Assembly: GCF_018785315.1 (NCBI RefSeq)
Contig: NZ_WQPN01000066.1
Location: 62,001-126,000 of the forward strand
Direction: 5' to 3'
Source of the DNA: Clostridium sp. MCC353
Lineage (GTDB): Bacteria > Bacillota > Clostridia > Lachnospirales > Lachnospiraceae
DNA: 64,000 bases
Shown here: positions 34,394-43,044 of the stretch, one piece after another
Numbering within the stretch: position 1 is the stretch's first letter
How the letters are laid out: each line of letters opens with the position of its first letter
Notes under the pieces: model-generated
Seen by the model: the letters and a program-made list of their open reading frames with translations, nothing else
What the model was told of the DNA's origin: nothing
Database searches by the model: none
Position numbers and translations under genes: made by a program

Positions 34394-34966
34394 TTAAATG
34401 ATTTTTAATACTTTATATATTTCATCCCTCTGGGGGCGGTCCAGAAAACCTCTGCCTTCCCCATTGTAGATTTCACGTTTTAATCCCCGGTTTACGGTTC
34501 CGATCACCGCAGCCGGGATACCCGCGTCTTTTAACCGGGTCATGGTATGATAGCCGTTGTCACAGACCAGGATCACACAGCCGGAAGACAGCAGGCGGTA
34601 GGGATTCAGGTCATAGAACTCACAAATCTCTATGGTCTTTTGGCGAACAGGAATCTGACGCAGCCAAAATTCGATGCCCACTTCATACGCGCCGGAGAGG
34701 TTCCATAACGCGGCCATGATGCCGCCTTCCCCCACCGGTTCACATTCCGTTGCGCCGAACTGTTCCCACTGCTCCAGATTCCCGCCTGTCATGTTCCTAT
34801 TTTCTTCTGCCTGATCTAAAAAGCCCGGGGAAAATCGGTTCAGCAGTTCCGGCCTTTTCTCGGAAATGATCCTGGCCGTCCCCGCTTCTCCGATATATCC
34901 CGTTACCACCAGATCCTGCCCCGGGTTCATGGCCCCAAGACGTTCTCTGTTTGATTTTCCTCTCAT
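34394..34966 (-). CDS. AIR-synthase C-terminal-domain-like protein
   Basis: A 190-residue protein. GEGGIMAALWNLSGAYEVG, YDLNPYRLLSSGCVILVCDN and LKDAGIPAAVIGTV follow the order of the C-terminal domain of AIR synthase / HypE / ThiL proteins. The N-terminal ATP-binding domain of those enzymes is missing, so no activity can be assigned. Its start overlaps the VanW gene by four bases and it ends 15 bases before the Lrp gene, so all may share a transcript. Function unknown. Confidence 0.65.
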   Translation of the reverse strand: MRGKSNRERLGAMNPGQDLVVTGYIGEAGTARIISEKRPELLNRFSPGFLDQAEENRNMTGGNLEQWEQFGATECEPVGEGGIMAALWNLSGAYEVGIEFWLRQIPVRQKTIEICEFYDLNPYRLLSSGCVILVCDNGYHTMTRLKDAGIPAAVIGTVNRGLKREIYNGEGRGFLDRPQRDEIYKVLKII

Positions 34967-36471
34967 GACGGCCCCGCTCCCGGCCCGCCTCCCGGGCCCG
35001 GCTGTTCTCCGCCGCTTGGCTGCGCAGGAGCTCCGGAAACTCCGGGTCCGCCTGCCGGCCCTTCAATTACCTGAGGTGCCGTTGTTTCTTCCGTCACTGG
35101 CGGCGCCTCCACCGGTGCCGCTGCTGGAGGAGCTGCCGGTCCAACTTTCACAATAGCTTTAGAAGCATTGTAAGTGTCCGTATGGAGAAGAGTTTTCTCC
35201 TTTTCCACGCCGTCAATATAGACATATTTCCACAGTCTGGACTTCATGCCCCTGTGGGCCGACTGAACCTGTTTTCTGGTTCCCGGCGCCATGGTGGGAT
35301 CAACCTGCTCCGTCGGCGCTCCCGGATCTGTAACGCTCAGGGTTTCCGATACGTATTTGATGGTCCTGTTGGCCGGTCTGGTTTCCTTTCCATAGATGGA
35401 AAAGGTTAAGGTCTTTCCTGAAGTATAGCCTTCCACATATACCGGGGTATCATATGGATTGGTAATTTTAATATCCTTAAATGTTCCCGCAATCGCCGCA
35501 TCCATGGACGGCTTCACATAAGTGACGATCATGGAGTGGTTCTGCCTCTGGGTGATCTCCATCTCAGCCAGCAGCGATGTGTTATAAAGAGTGGTCGCGA
35601 TCTGGCATACGCCGCCGCCCACGCTGTCCACCACCTGCCCATTCTCATAAGCAGCAGCCGTCGCGTAACCGTTGGCTGTGGTGAAGGGCTGCATGCACTC
35701 ATATCCTGATAATGTCTCTCCCGGCATCAGCACATGACCGTTGATCTTGCCTGCGCCAACCCTCAGATTGGTGGATCTGGACGCTCCGCTGCTGCTGAAA
35801 TCCGTTGTGTAGGTTCCAAGCAGATCCTGGATCGTCTCCAAATCTTCCGTTTTCCTGGCTGGTTCCTGCTTAGCCACCACTGCGGCGGCTGTTACAGGCT
35901 GTTCCAGACCGGCGGCTATGGCCTCGTTAAGCGCCCCTGTGGTTGCCTGCGAATCGATTACAAGTCCTGTTACGGACGGAGTTACGATAAATTGTCCGTT
36001 TTCCCTGGTAATCGACGCATCCTGGGGCTCCGCAACCAGACCGGAACATTCTGTCTCCACAAATTCCGCAACCTTTGCCTCATCCACTTTGGCGTCCAGA
36101 GCCAGTTTCACCGGCTCCGCCTCCAGATCAGAGATCGCGAAAAAACGCTGTATAATATTGCCGTTCTGATATACGGCTGCTGTCTCTTTCACTACATCCT
36201 TATTCGTCCAGTTAAATCCCAATGCCTGTGCTGTCGTATCCACCGGTGTTCCGTCCACATCCAGGGTTATCTTTTGATTTGAGAGTCCATTCACATAATC
36301 TTCAACTATCTTCTCAGCTTCTTCGATTGTCTTTCCCCCAAGGTCCTGTTCCCCTACGTAAATACCGCGCGGAAGCGCCTCTTCCGCTCTCGCAGATACC
36401 GGCGTGATAAAGCTTATGCCAGCTCCTAAGAGAATCGCCGACATACCAGTAAGCCACGTATTCTTTTTCAT
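34963..36471 (-). CDS. Secreted VanW-family protein with peptidoglycan-binding-like domain
   Basis: A 502-residue exported protein. The signal peptide ends near SARAEE; residues 36-200 form a PG_binding_4-type domain (GIYVGEQDLGGKTIEEAEKI). The VanW domain spans about 215-370 (LGTYTTDFSSSGASRSTNLR, GGGVCQIATTLYNTSLLAEM, QRQNHSMIVTYV). The tail from about 445 is Pro/Ala/Gly-rich and low in complexity. VanW proteins are linked to vancomycin resistance clusters and envelope stress, but their reaction is unknown. No van genes are nearby. Confidence 0.9.
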   Translation of the reverse strand: MKKNTWLTGMSAILLGAGISFITPVSARAEEALPRGIYVGEQDLGGKTIEEAEKIVEDYVNGLSNQKITLDVDGTPVDTTAQALGFNWTNKDVVKETAAVYQNGNIIQRFFAISDLEAEPVKLALDAKVDEAKVAEFVETECSGLVAEPQDASITRENGQFIVTPSVTGLVIDSQATTGALNEAIAAGLEQPVTAAAVVAKQEPARKTEDLETIQDLLGTYTTDFSSSGASRSTNLRVGAGKINGHVLMPGETLSGYECMQPFTTANGYATAAAYENGQVVDSVGGGVCQIATTLYNTSLLAEMEITQRQNHSMIVTYVKPSMDAAIAGTFKDIKITNPYDTPVYVEGYTSGKTLTFSIYGKETRPANRTIKYVSETLSVTDPGAPTEQVDPTMAPGTRKQVQSAHRGMKSRLWKYVYIDGVEKEKTLLHTDTYNASKAIVKVGPAAPPAAAPVEAPPVTEETTAPQVIEGPAGGPGVSGAPAQPSGGEQPGPGGGPGAGPS

Positions 36472-36493
36472 AATATACTCCTCACTCCATCTG

Positions 36494-36607
36494 TTACATC
36501 ATTGAAAATGCCCCGGCCAGCGTCGGTATAATCATGGCCAGAACCAATAAAATTATGATAACAGAAGATACAATCTTCTTCGTTCTTTTATTACTGAAAT
36601 TAAACAT
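36494..36607 (-). CDS. 37-residue membrane protein
   Basis: This small gene starts at the ATG at 36607 and ends with TAA at 36494. GAGGTG lies seven bases before the start. The product is MFNFSNKRTKKIVSSVIIIL followed by LVLAMIIPTLAGAFSMM: a basic N-terminus and one membrane segment of about 20 residues. The start overlaps the end of the exonuclease gene by eight bases, which suggests coupling. Similar short basic-plus-hydrophobic proteins occur in Clostridia, but I cannot name a function. Confidence 0.7.
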   Translation of the reverse strand: MFNFSNKRTKKIVSSVIIILLVLAMIIPTLAGAFSMM

Positions 36608-37328
36608 TATCTTTCACCTCTTTTATCCTTCCATACTGAGAAATAATCTTATCCGTCATTCTGGAAACTTCATTGCGTGACATGTACTCTATCTGCACAG
36701 TTACACATATTTTATGATATTTTATCAAATCACGCAATAGTTGTTTTTGCCTTTTTGTCGCAGGTTGTTCTTTTTTCACTTTATAAACCAGATCTTGAGG
36801 CAAAAATGCTTTTAACTGCTCCTTTTGCCATCTTTTTTTAAGTTCCTGGTAGAGCTTATGGGCTGCAATGGCGTCGGAAAGGGCCCGGTGGGCATTTTCA
36901 TTTTCAATATTAAAGTAGCGGCAGGCTGCGGACAGGTTTTTCTTTTCCTCTTTCGGCATAAATCTCCTGCACAGGGCTAAGGTATCAATCCCCTGACATT
37001 CAAACTTCAGGTTATGGTTTACGGCAGCCCGCTTCAAAAAACTGTAATCGAAAATTACATGATGCCCCAGAAGCGGCAGATCCCCGCAGAAATCCACCAC
37101 ACTGCCGATCACCTCTTCGATTCCCGGCGCATCCTTTAACATGTCATCATCAATTCCGGTTATTTCCCTGATCCGCTCTTCCAGTTCCCTTCTGGGATTA
37201 ACCAGGGTGTGAAACCGGTCCGTCACCTGGCCTTCTTCCACTTTAACCGCCCCGATTTCAGTAATTTTATCCTTTTTGGGGTCCAGACCCGTGGTTTCCA
37301 GATCAATGGAAACATAAGAACCACACAT
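36600..37328 (-). CDS. DnaQ-like 3'-5' exonuclease
   Basis: A 242-residue DEDD exonuclease. Motif I is VSIDLETTGLD, with HHVIFDYSFLKRA (motif II) and HRALSDAIAAHKLY (motif III, DEDDh type). The C-terminal 80 residues are Lys-rich and lack an obvious domain. Similar proteins act as polymerase proofreading subunits or in repair. The ATG at 37328 follows GAAGGGG; an ATG seven codons upstream has no such site. It lies just after nth. Confidence 0.9.
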   Translation of the reverse strand: MCGSYVSIDLETTGLDPKKDKITEIGAVKVEEGQVTDRFHTLVNPRRELEERIREITGIDDDMLKDAPGIEEVIGSVVDFCGDLPLLGHHVIFDYSFLKRAAVNHNLKFECQGIDTLALCRRFMPKEEKKNLSAACRYFNIENENAHRALSDAIAAHKLYQELKKRWQKEQLKAFLPQDLVYKVKKEQPATKRQKQLLRDLIKYHKICVTVQIEYMSRNEVSRMTDKIISQYGRIKEVKDNV

Positions 37329-37329
37329 G

Positions 37330-37995
37330 TTATTTCCCCTTCTTTCCATCGGCCGACGGACAGTATTCCCTCAAAAAACACTCCCCGCATTTGGGGCTTC
37401 TGGCCGTGCAGATGGTGCGGCCCAGGGTGATGATGTGGATATTCCACAAAATCCAGTGGTCTTTTGGAAGCACGTCCATCAGTTCATATTCAATTTTCTC
37501 CGGATCTTCCGCCTGGGCCAGTCCCAGCTTTCTGGATATCCGCTTCACATGGGTGTCCACCACAATGCTGGGCTGGTTGTAAATGTTCCCCCGGATCACA
37601 TTGGCCGTCTTTCGTCCCACACCCGCTAAGGAAATCAGATCCTCCATCTCACTGGGAACCTGGCCTTTATACTCATATAATAGCCGTTTACAGCATTCTA
37701 TAATATTTTTCGCTTTTGTATGGTAAAAGCCCGTGGGCCTGATATCCTGTTCCAACTCTTCCAAATCGGCTTTGGCGAATTTCTCAATGGAGTCGTATTT
37801 TTTAAATAAATCCGCGGTCACAATATTGACCCTGGCGTCCGTACACTGAGCGCTCATGATGACAGCGATTAAAAGCTGCCATGGGGTTTCATGGTTCAGA
37901 TAACATCGGTATTCCGTGCCATATTCCTTATCCAGCAGATCCAATATGATCTGCACCCGCTTCGCGCGCTGTGCTTTTGTCTCTTTCTTTCCCAT
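37330..37995 (-). CDS. nth: Endonuclease III (DNA glycosylase/AP lyase)
   Basis: A 221-residue base-excision repair enzyme for oxidised pyrimidines. It has the helix-hairpin-helix SLAGVGRKTANVIRG with catalytic Lys, the catalytic Asp in VDTHVKRIS, and a C-terminal iron-sulfur cluster from C-x6-C-x2-C-x5-C (CTARSPKCGECFLREYC). Together with the exonuclease it forms a small repair pair on one transcript. Confidence 0.97.
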   Translation of the reverse strand: MGKKETKAQRAKRVQIILDLLDKEYGTEYRCYLNHETPWQLLIAVIMSAQCTDARVNIVTADLFKKYDSIEKFAKADLEELEQDIRPTGFYHTKAKNIIECCKRLLYEYKGQVPSEMEDLISLAGVGRKTANVIRGNIYNQPSIVVDTHVKRISRKLGLAQAEDPEKIEYELMDVLPKDHWILWNIHIITLGRTICTARSPKCGECFLREYCPSADGKKGK

Positions 37996-38005
37996 TCCTG
38001 TCCTC

Positions 38006-39766
38006 TCATGCTTTTGTATCCGGCGTCAGCAAAAATGTCCTGGCATTATAGGTCAGTGGATCTCTGTTTTTGTAATCGAACAGGATCATTGTTCCATCCC
38101 TCATGCCCTCGATGTGGGCCATCTTGCTGATCTGCCGTGAATCATAACCTTCATATTCCTTCAGATACTTAAACTCCCGGGCTTCCTGTATGAAAAAGTC
38201 CCGGATCTTTGTTTTAATCCCGTCCTGATCCCGGGCAAATGACGGGCGGCTCTTAACATTTTCACGGAGATAGAGGTCATAGACCAGACGGTCCCGGAAC
38301 TCTTCGGCCAATTCTTCAAATCCGTCTCTGACCGCCTCTTCACCAATGAACTCATAGAGAATTTCATAGCGCGCAATCCGGTTAACGCTGACCTCCGACA
38401 AACCTCTTTCTTCATAATATAATGCGATCTTTTCATACATATGATAAGCGCCGTCCATTTTTTGTTCCAAAAGTTCCAGAGTATGCCTAAACTGGCCGCT
38501 GTTATAGTAAACTTCCACCATCTCTTCCACGGCCTTCAGCCTGAGCACATCGTTATAGCCCAGCCACTTGGTTGACAACACCTCATAGGGCGGTTCACCC
38601 TTATACAAAAGACCGTATTCTGAAACCATCTCCTGCATATGGGATCCTTTCAGCACCTTTAAAAAACCCAGCTGAAGCTGCTCCGGCCTCATGGAATAGA
38701 CATGGTCAAACGACTGCTTAAACCGCTCCATGCCTTCATAAGGCAGACCTGCGATCAAATCCAGGTGCTGGTGGATGTTGTGACAGCCATTGATCCGGCC
38801 CACCACTTCCCCAAGCCGTTTCAGGTCCATCTTTCTGCGTATTTCCGCAATGGTGTCTGGGTTGGTGCTCTGAACCCCGATCTCAAGCTGGATCAGCCCC
38901 GGCCGCATCCTGCCCAGCAGATTAAGCTCCTCTTCTCCCAGAAGATCCGCCGATATTTCAAAATGAAAGTTGGTGATACCATTATCATGCTCAAGAATGT
39001 GCTTCCATATAGCTGTGGCATGACTTTTTTTGCAGTTAAAGGTGCGGTCCACAAATTTCACCTGTTTTACCTGGTTCCTGAGGAAAAAATCCAATTCCTG
39101 CTTCACCAGTCTAACGTCCCGAAACCGCACCGATTTATCGATGGAGGACAGACAGTAACTGCAGGAAAATGGACAGCCCCGGCTGCTTTCATAATAGATA
39201 ATCCTGTTTTCAAAATCATTTAAATCATGATAAACAAAGGGAATTTCATTCATATCCATCAGCGGGCGGTTTTTCCCTTCCACAACTGCCCCGGATTCAT
39301 CCCGGGCCGCAATTCCGGCCATTCCGGCAAATGACCGCTGACCGCGGCTATAGGCCAGAACCAGGTCGGCAAATGTCTCTTCGCCCTCGCCCATCATGAT
39401 TCCCAAAACATCCGGTTCCTGACTGAGGATCCGGCCCGCATCATAGGAAACTTCCGGGCCGCCCAGCCAGATATCCGTATCCGGAAGGACTTTGTGAAGA
39501 TCCCTGACGAGTTCCAGCACATAGCTGATATTCCATATATAACAGGAAAATCCCACCACATCGGGTCTTCTTTGATAAATATCCTTTAAAATCGATTCCA
39601 TCCGGTGGTTAATGGTGTATTCCCCTATTTCTATCAGGATTTCAGGCTGTCCTGCGGTCTTTTTCTTCGCATATTCCATCAGGCTGTAGATCCCCAGATT
39701 GGAATGGATATACTTGGCGTTGACCGCTGCCAATAAAAACTTCTTCAATTTAAACTTCAACCTCAA
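38006..39766 (-). CDS. B12-binding radical SAM protein (DUF4080 type)
   Basis: A 586-residue protein. Residues 10-135 form a cobalamin-binding Rossmann fold (YIHSNLGIYSLMEYAKKK, VGFSCYIWN, WLGGPEVSYD). Residues 185-400 form the radical SAM core with C-x3-C-x2-C in SSRGCPFSCSYCLSS. The C-terminal third is the DUF4080 part. Its substrate is unknown. No ATG is available: TTG at 39766 or 39754 must serve, both overlapping the deaminase gene. It is not a sulfatase-maturing enzyme, which lacks the B12 domain. Confidence 0.88.
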   Translation of the reverse strand: MRLKFKLKKFLLAAVNAKYIHSNLGIYSLMEYAKKKTAGQPEILIEIGEYTINHRMESILKDIYQRRPDVVGFSCYIWNISYVLELVRDLHKVLPDTDIWLGGPEVSYDAGRILSQEPDVLGIMMGEGEETFADLVLAYSRGQRSFAGMAGIAARDESGAVVEGKNRPLMDMNEIPFVYHDLNDFENRIIYYESSRGCPFSCSYCLSSIDKSVRFRDVRLVKQELDFFLRNQVKQVKFVDRTFNCKKSHATAIWKHILEHDNGITNFHFEISADLLGEEELNLLGRMRPGLIQLEIGVQSTNPDTIAEIRRKMDLKRLGEVVGRINGCHNIHQHLDLIAGLPYEGMERFKQSFDHVYSMRPEQLQLGFLKVLKGSHMQEMVSEYGLLYKGEPPYEVLSTKWLGYNDVLRLKAVEEMVEVYYNSGQFRHTLELLEQKMDGAYHMYEKIALYYEERGLSEVSVNRIARYEILYEFIGEEAVRDGFEELAEEFRDRLVYDLYLRENVKSRPSFARDQDGIKTKIRDFFIQEAREFKYLKEYEGYDSRQISKMAHIEGMRDGTMILFDYKNRDPLTYNARTFLLTPDTKA

Positions 39767-40244
39767 TCTTTCTTCCCGTAGGCTGGTACTGGTAATATCT
39801 GACGCCCGCAGCGTTCAGCATCCGTTTGGACGCCCGCACTGCAGGAGTGTCGGCATATTTGTCGCAGCCGAAAATGATGGTCTTAATGCCTGCCTGAATG
39901 ATCGCCTTGGCGCACTCATTGCAGGGGAACAGGGTTACATAAAGCTTGCTTCCTTCCAGGCTCCCTCCCCGGTAATTTAAAATCGCGTTCAGTTCGCTGT
40001 GGGTGGAGTAATAATATTTGGAATTATAGGGATCGTCGTCCTCATGATCTTTTCCCCATGGAAATTCATCATCAGAACAGCCTTTGGGAAATCCATTGTA
40101 ACCCATGGACAGGATCTTGTTGTCCTGGCTCACAATACAGGCCCCCACCTGTGTGCTGGGGTCTTTGGAGCGTTTTCCCGAAAGCAGGGCAACTCCCATA
40201 AAATATTCATCCCATGTTATATAGTCGGATCGTTTCTGTGTCAT
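39750..40244 (-). CDS. comEB: dCMP deaminase / ComEB-type cytidine deaminase
   Basis: A 164-residue zinc deaminase. The zinc site is formed by THSELNAIL (His-x-Glu, catalytic) and LFPCNECAKAI (Pro-Cys-x2-Cys). MGYNGFPKGCSDDEFPW matches the substrate loop of dCMP deaminases, which make dUMP for thymidylate synthesis. The ATG at 40244 follows GGGAGAAGCG. The upstream gap contains a repeat element, so it likely starts a transcript. Confidence 0.9.
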   Translation of the reverse strand: MTQKRSDYITWDEYFMGVALLSGKRSKDPSTQVGACIVSQDNKILSMGYNGFPKGCSDDEFPWGKDHEDDDPYNSKYYYSTHSELNAILNYRGGSLEGSKLYVTLFPCNECAKAIIQAGIKTIIFGCDKYADTPAVRASKRMLNAAGVRYYQYQPTGRKIEVEV

Positions 40245-40532
40245 CTCGCTTCTCCCTTCTGTATTTTGTATCATAAAATATGGTTATTATTTATTTCATG
40301 TTCGGCAGAATCAGCCTCCAGGCCGTCAATCAATATCTGTCAAAATAATGCTGCTGTTGTTCCGCTGCTGTAATAGTTCAGATAGGTCTGCGCATTTACT
40401 GCGCGGACCGTACGAAAACATAGTGGCCGCAGGCATCCAGCCCTTCGCCGCAGGCGGCTTTAATGGGCTGGATGCGCAACAGTTCAGACCTGTCTGAACT
40501 GTTAACCGCTGCTATTCCTATGCTGTTCTTCA
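40245..40532. other. Spacer between tsaC and comEB
   Basis: No gene is seen in these 288 bases. About half is a repeat element with inverted ends (40371-40504). The remaining 40245-40370 is AT-rich and probably carries the comEB promoter. Confidence 0.5.
40371..40504. repeat. 134-base MITE-like element of the dispersed repeat family
   Basis: The ends TAATAGTTCAGATAGGTCTG (40371-40390) and CAGACCTGTCTGAACTGTTA (40485-40504) are inverted, matching at 18 of 20 positions. The right end is itself part of a 26-base palindrome with 12-base arms. Inside lies another inverted pair, GCATCCAGCCC / GGGCTGGATGC. No coding capacity. Related pieces occur at 5151, 6211 and 41748. Confidence 0.85.
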
Positions 40533-41591
40533 TTATTCGGCCTTTATTATATGATATCCCGCCGCTTTGGTGAGCCGGTTCATAATCGCCTGGCCCAGGC
40601 TGGCGTATGAAAAACTTTCCGAATAAATGTAATCCACCTGCAAATCATCGAATTCCCTCAAAACCGCAAACAGGTTATGGGCAATGGTCTCTTCCCTGGA
40701 CCTCATTCCCAGGCTGCGCAGCTCTCCGGACGGATAGCTTGATTTTGTTTCATCCGTACAGATCACGCCCACCTTAAAGCCCTGATCCAGTTTCTCCTTA
40801 ACCCTGCGGTTAATCTCTGAAACCACAGCCTCCCGGGTTCCTTCCACCAGGGTCAGATTGGCTTTAGGTGCATAGTGGCGGTATTTCATGCCCGGCGCTT
40901 TGGGTTTGACGTCTTCTTTCATGGGGCCTGAAATCGCCGGATCCATCTTAACGTCTCCCAGCACCTCTTTTAACATCTCCAGCGTGACCGCACCTGGCCT
41001 GAGAACCGTTGGAACAGGCCCCGTCACATCCACAATCGTGGATTCCAGGCCGATTCCCACCGGGCCTCCGTCCAGAATCATCTCGATCTTGCCTTCCATG
41101 TCCTGCCATACATGCTGGGCGGTTGTGGGGCTGGGACGACCGGAGGTATTGGCGCTGGGAGCCGCAATGGGAACGCCGGACAGCCGGATCAGCGCCCGGG
41201 CCACGGGATCGCTTGGCATCCGCACCGCTACGGTGTCCAGGCCCCCGGTAGTTCCATAAGGCACCAGCCCGCTTTTTGGAAATATCATGGTCATCGGACC
41301 GGGCCAGAAGGCATCCATCAGTTTTTTTGCATTTTCCGGAATCTCTTTTACCAAGGGTTCCAGTTCCTGTGAGGAGGAAACGTGGGCGATCAGCGGATTG
41401 TCGGAAGGGCGGCCCTTGGCTTCATAAATCTTCCTGGCCGCATGTTCATCCAGGGCATTGGCCCCAAGGCCGTAAACCGTTTCTGTGGGAAATGCCACCA
41501 GCCCTCCATTCCGGATGATCTGCGCCGCCTCCTCCAGTTCTTCTTCCTTTATATGATCAGTATCTTCAATTTTTATTAATTTAGTTCTCAT
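40533..41591 (-). CDS. tsaC: Threonylcarbamoyl-AMP synthase (Sua5 type)
   Basis: A 352-residue enzyme making threonylcarbamoyl-AMP for the t6A modification of ANN-decoding tRNAs. The YrdC domain fills residues 1-210 (GGLVAFPTETVYGLGANALD, KGRPSDNPLIAHV, APSANTSGRPSPT), and a Sua5 C-terminal domain follows (APGMKYRHYAPKANLTLVEG). The ATG at 41591, giving MRTKLIKIED, is chosen over an ATG eight codons upstream. Length fits the two-domain Sua5 form. Confidence 0.95.
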   Translation of the reverse strand: MRTKLIKIEDTDHIKEEELEEAAQIIRNGGLVAFPTETVYGLGANALDEHAARKIYEAKGRPSDNPLIAHVSSSQELEPLVKEIPENAKKLMDAFWPGPMTMIFPKSGLVPYGTTGGLDTVAVRMPSDPVARALIRLSGVPIAAPSANTSGRPSPTTAQHVWQDMEGKIEMILDGGPVGIGLESTIVDVTGPVPTVLRPGAVTLEMLKEVLGDVKMDPAISGPMKEDVKPKAPGMKYRHYAPKANLTLVEGTREAVVSEINRRVKEKLDQGFKVGVICTDETKSSYPSGELRSLGMRSREETIAHNLFAVLREFDDLQVDYIYSESFSYASLGQAIMNRLTKAAGYHIIKAE

Positions 41592-41964
41592 CACAGCCTC
41601 GATTCCACCGCCCAAGCGGCATATAGTTACAGAAAAAGGCCAAATTGCGCCATTTTTCGCGTTTGCATATAGATTTTATCATAGCACAACAGTTATTCCG
41701 GTGCAATGCTCTTGAAACATTTTCCTATTGATGATAACATAAACTGGTAACAGTTCAGATAGGTCTGAACTGTTACGCTTCCTAACCGGCTATTTCGGTC
41801 AGGAAGATCAGCCGTTTGAACCGTTACCAAAAAACAGATTGTAGTTTCCGGTTGGCGCTAACGATGGTACAATGGAGTGCCACGGAGTGTAACGCCTGCC
41901 TGACGGAACGCAGATTTCAGGCATACCCCGGACCGGAACTTAATTTAAATAGGAGGAAACCACC
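41592..41964. other. Intergenic region upstream of asnA
   Basis: In these 373 bases the palindrome at 41748-41775 is followed by a hairpin CTTCCTAACCGG / CGGTCAGGAAG. A possible promoter TTTCCG, 17 bases, TACAAT ends near 41874. The leader down to AGGAGG before 41965 contains pairs such as GCCTGCCTGA / TTTCAGGC. The T-box consensus AGGGTGGNACCGCG is absent. No small gene is visible. Confidence 0.5.
41748..41775. repeat. Dispersed palindrome, copy 2
   Basis: Arms TAACAGTTCAGA and TCTGAACTGTTA surround the loop TAGG. Its central 26 bases equal the reverse complement of the copy at 5151-5176. It corresponds to the ends of the element at 40371-40504 joined without an interior. Confidence 0.85.
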
Positions 41965-42972
41965 ATGTCAATCATCATACCCAAAAACTATGACCCCCAT
42001 CTGACCATCCGCCAGACCCAGGAAGCCATCAAATATATCAGGGATACCTTTCAGAAAGAATTTGGCCGGGAAATGAACCTGGAACGAATTTCAGCCCCTC
42101 TGTTCGTGGAGAAAAGCAGCGGCTTAAATGACAACTTAAACGGCGTCGAACGGCCGGTAGCTTTCGATATCGCAGGCATTCCCGGTGAGGAAGTGGAAGT
42201 TGTCCACTCTTTAGCCAAATGGAAACGTATGGCTCTTAAAAAATATGATTTCGGAGTTGGGGAAGGCCTTTACACCAATATGAACGCCATCCGCCGGGAC
42301 GAGGAACTGGATAACCTCCATTCCTGCTATGTGGATCAGTGGGACTGGGAGAAAGTCATCGCCAAAGAGGACCGCACCATGGAAACGCTGATGGAGACGG
42401 TAAAACATATTTTTAAGATCATCAAACATATGCAGCACGAGGTCTGGTACAAATACCCTCAGGCAGTGAAGCATCTTCCAAAGGACATTTATTTCATCAC
42501 CGCTCAGGAGCTGGAAGACAAATACCCGGATAAGACGCCGAAGGAGCGGGAAAACCTGATCACCCATGAACATGGCTGCGTCTTTTTGATGCAGATCGGC
42601 GATAAGCTGGCCAGCGGGGAACCTCATGACGGCCGGGCGCCGGACTATGATGACTGGAGTTTGAACGGAGACATTTTATTCTGGTTTGATAATCTGGACT
42701 GCGCGCTGGAGATTTCCAGCATGGGAATCCGCGTGGACGAGAAGGCGCTGGATGAACAGCTGAAAAAAGCAGGCTGCGAAGACCGCCGCAGCCTGCCATA
42801 CCATAAAATGCTTTTAGAAGGCCAGCTTCCATATACAATCGGAGGCGGTATCGGCCAATCCAGGCTCTGTATGCTGCTTCTGGACCGCGCCCACGTGGGT
42901 GAAGTCCAGGCCAGCATCTGGCCTGAGGAGATGCGCAGGGAATGCGCAGAGCACAAGATCTTTTTACTTTAG
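41965..42972 (+). CDS. asnA: Aspartate-ammonia ligase
   Basis: A 335-residue ammonia-dependent asparagine synthetase, related to class II aminoacyl-tRNA synthetases. Features are [20 protein letters not shown] near residue 40, [15 protein letters not shown] and the C-terminal [20 protein letters not shown] (motif 3-like). It converts aspartate, ammonia and ATP to asparagine, AMP and pyrophosphate. AGGAGG precedes the ATG. It is the only plus-strand gene of intact type between 31 and 44 kb. Confidence 0.97.
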   Translation: MSIIIPKNYDPHLTIRQTQEAIKYIRDTFQKEFGREMNLERISAPLFVEKSSGLNDNLNGVERPVAFDIAGIPGEEVEVVHSLAKWKRMALKKYDFGVGEGLYTNMNAIRRDEELDNLHSCYVDQWDWEKVIAKEDRTMETLMETVKHIFKIIKHMQHEVWYKYPQAVKHLPKDIYFITAQELEDKYPDKTPKERENLITHEHGCVFLMQIGDKLASGEPHDGRAPDYDDWSLNGDILFWFDNLDCALEISSMGIRVDEKALDEQLKKAGCEDRRSLPYHKMLLEGQLPYTIGGGIGQSRLCMLLLDRAHVGEVQASIWPEEMRRECAEHKIFLL

Positions 42973-43044
42973 AGCAGGCTATGCAGCCTGAATCCGGGGC
43001 AAAAATACCATAAAACGGGGCGTGCAGATAGCGGAAATGAATTT

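Noticed and set aside
34963-36471. Vancomycin resistance cluster
   Set aside because: VanW alone is common in Clostridia; no vanHAX, vanRS or vanT-type genes are near.
38006-39766. Sulfatase-maturing radical SAM enzyme
   Set aside because: The protein has a cobalamin-binding domain and a DUF4080 tail, and lacks the SPASM cysteines of anSME.
41780-41964. T-box leader for asnA
   Set aside because: The hallmark AGGGTGGNACCGCG and a terminator/antiterminator pair are missing.
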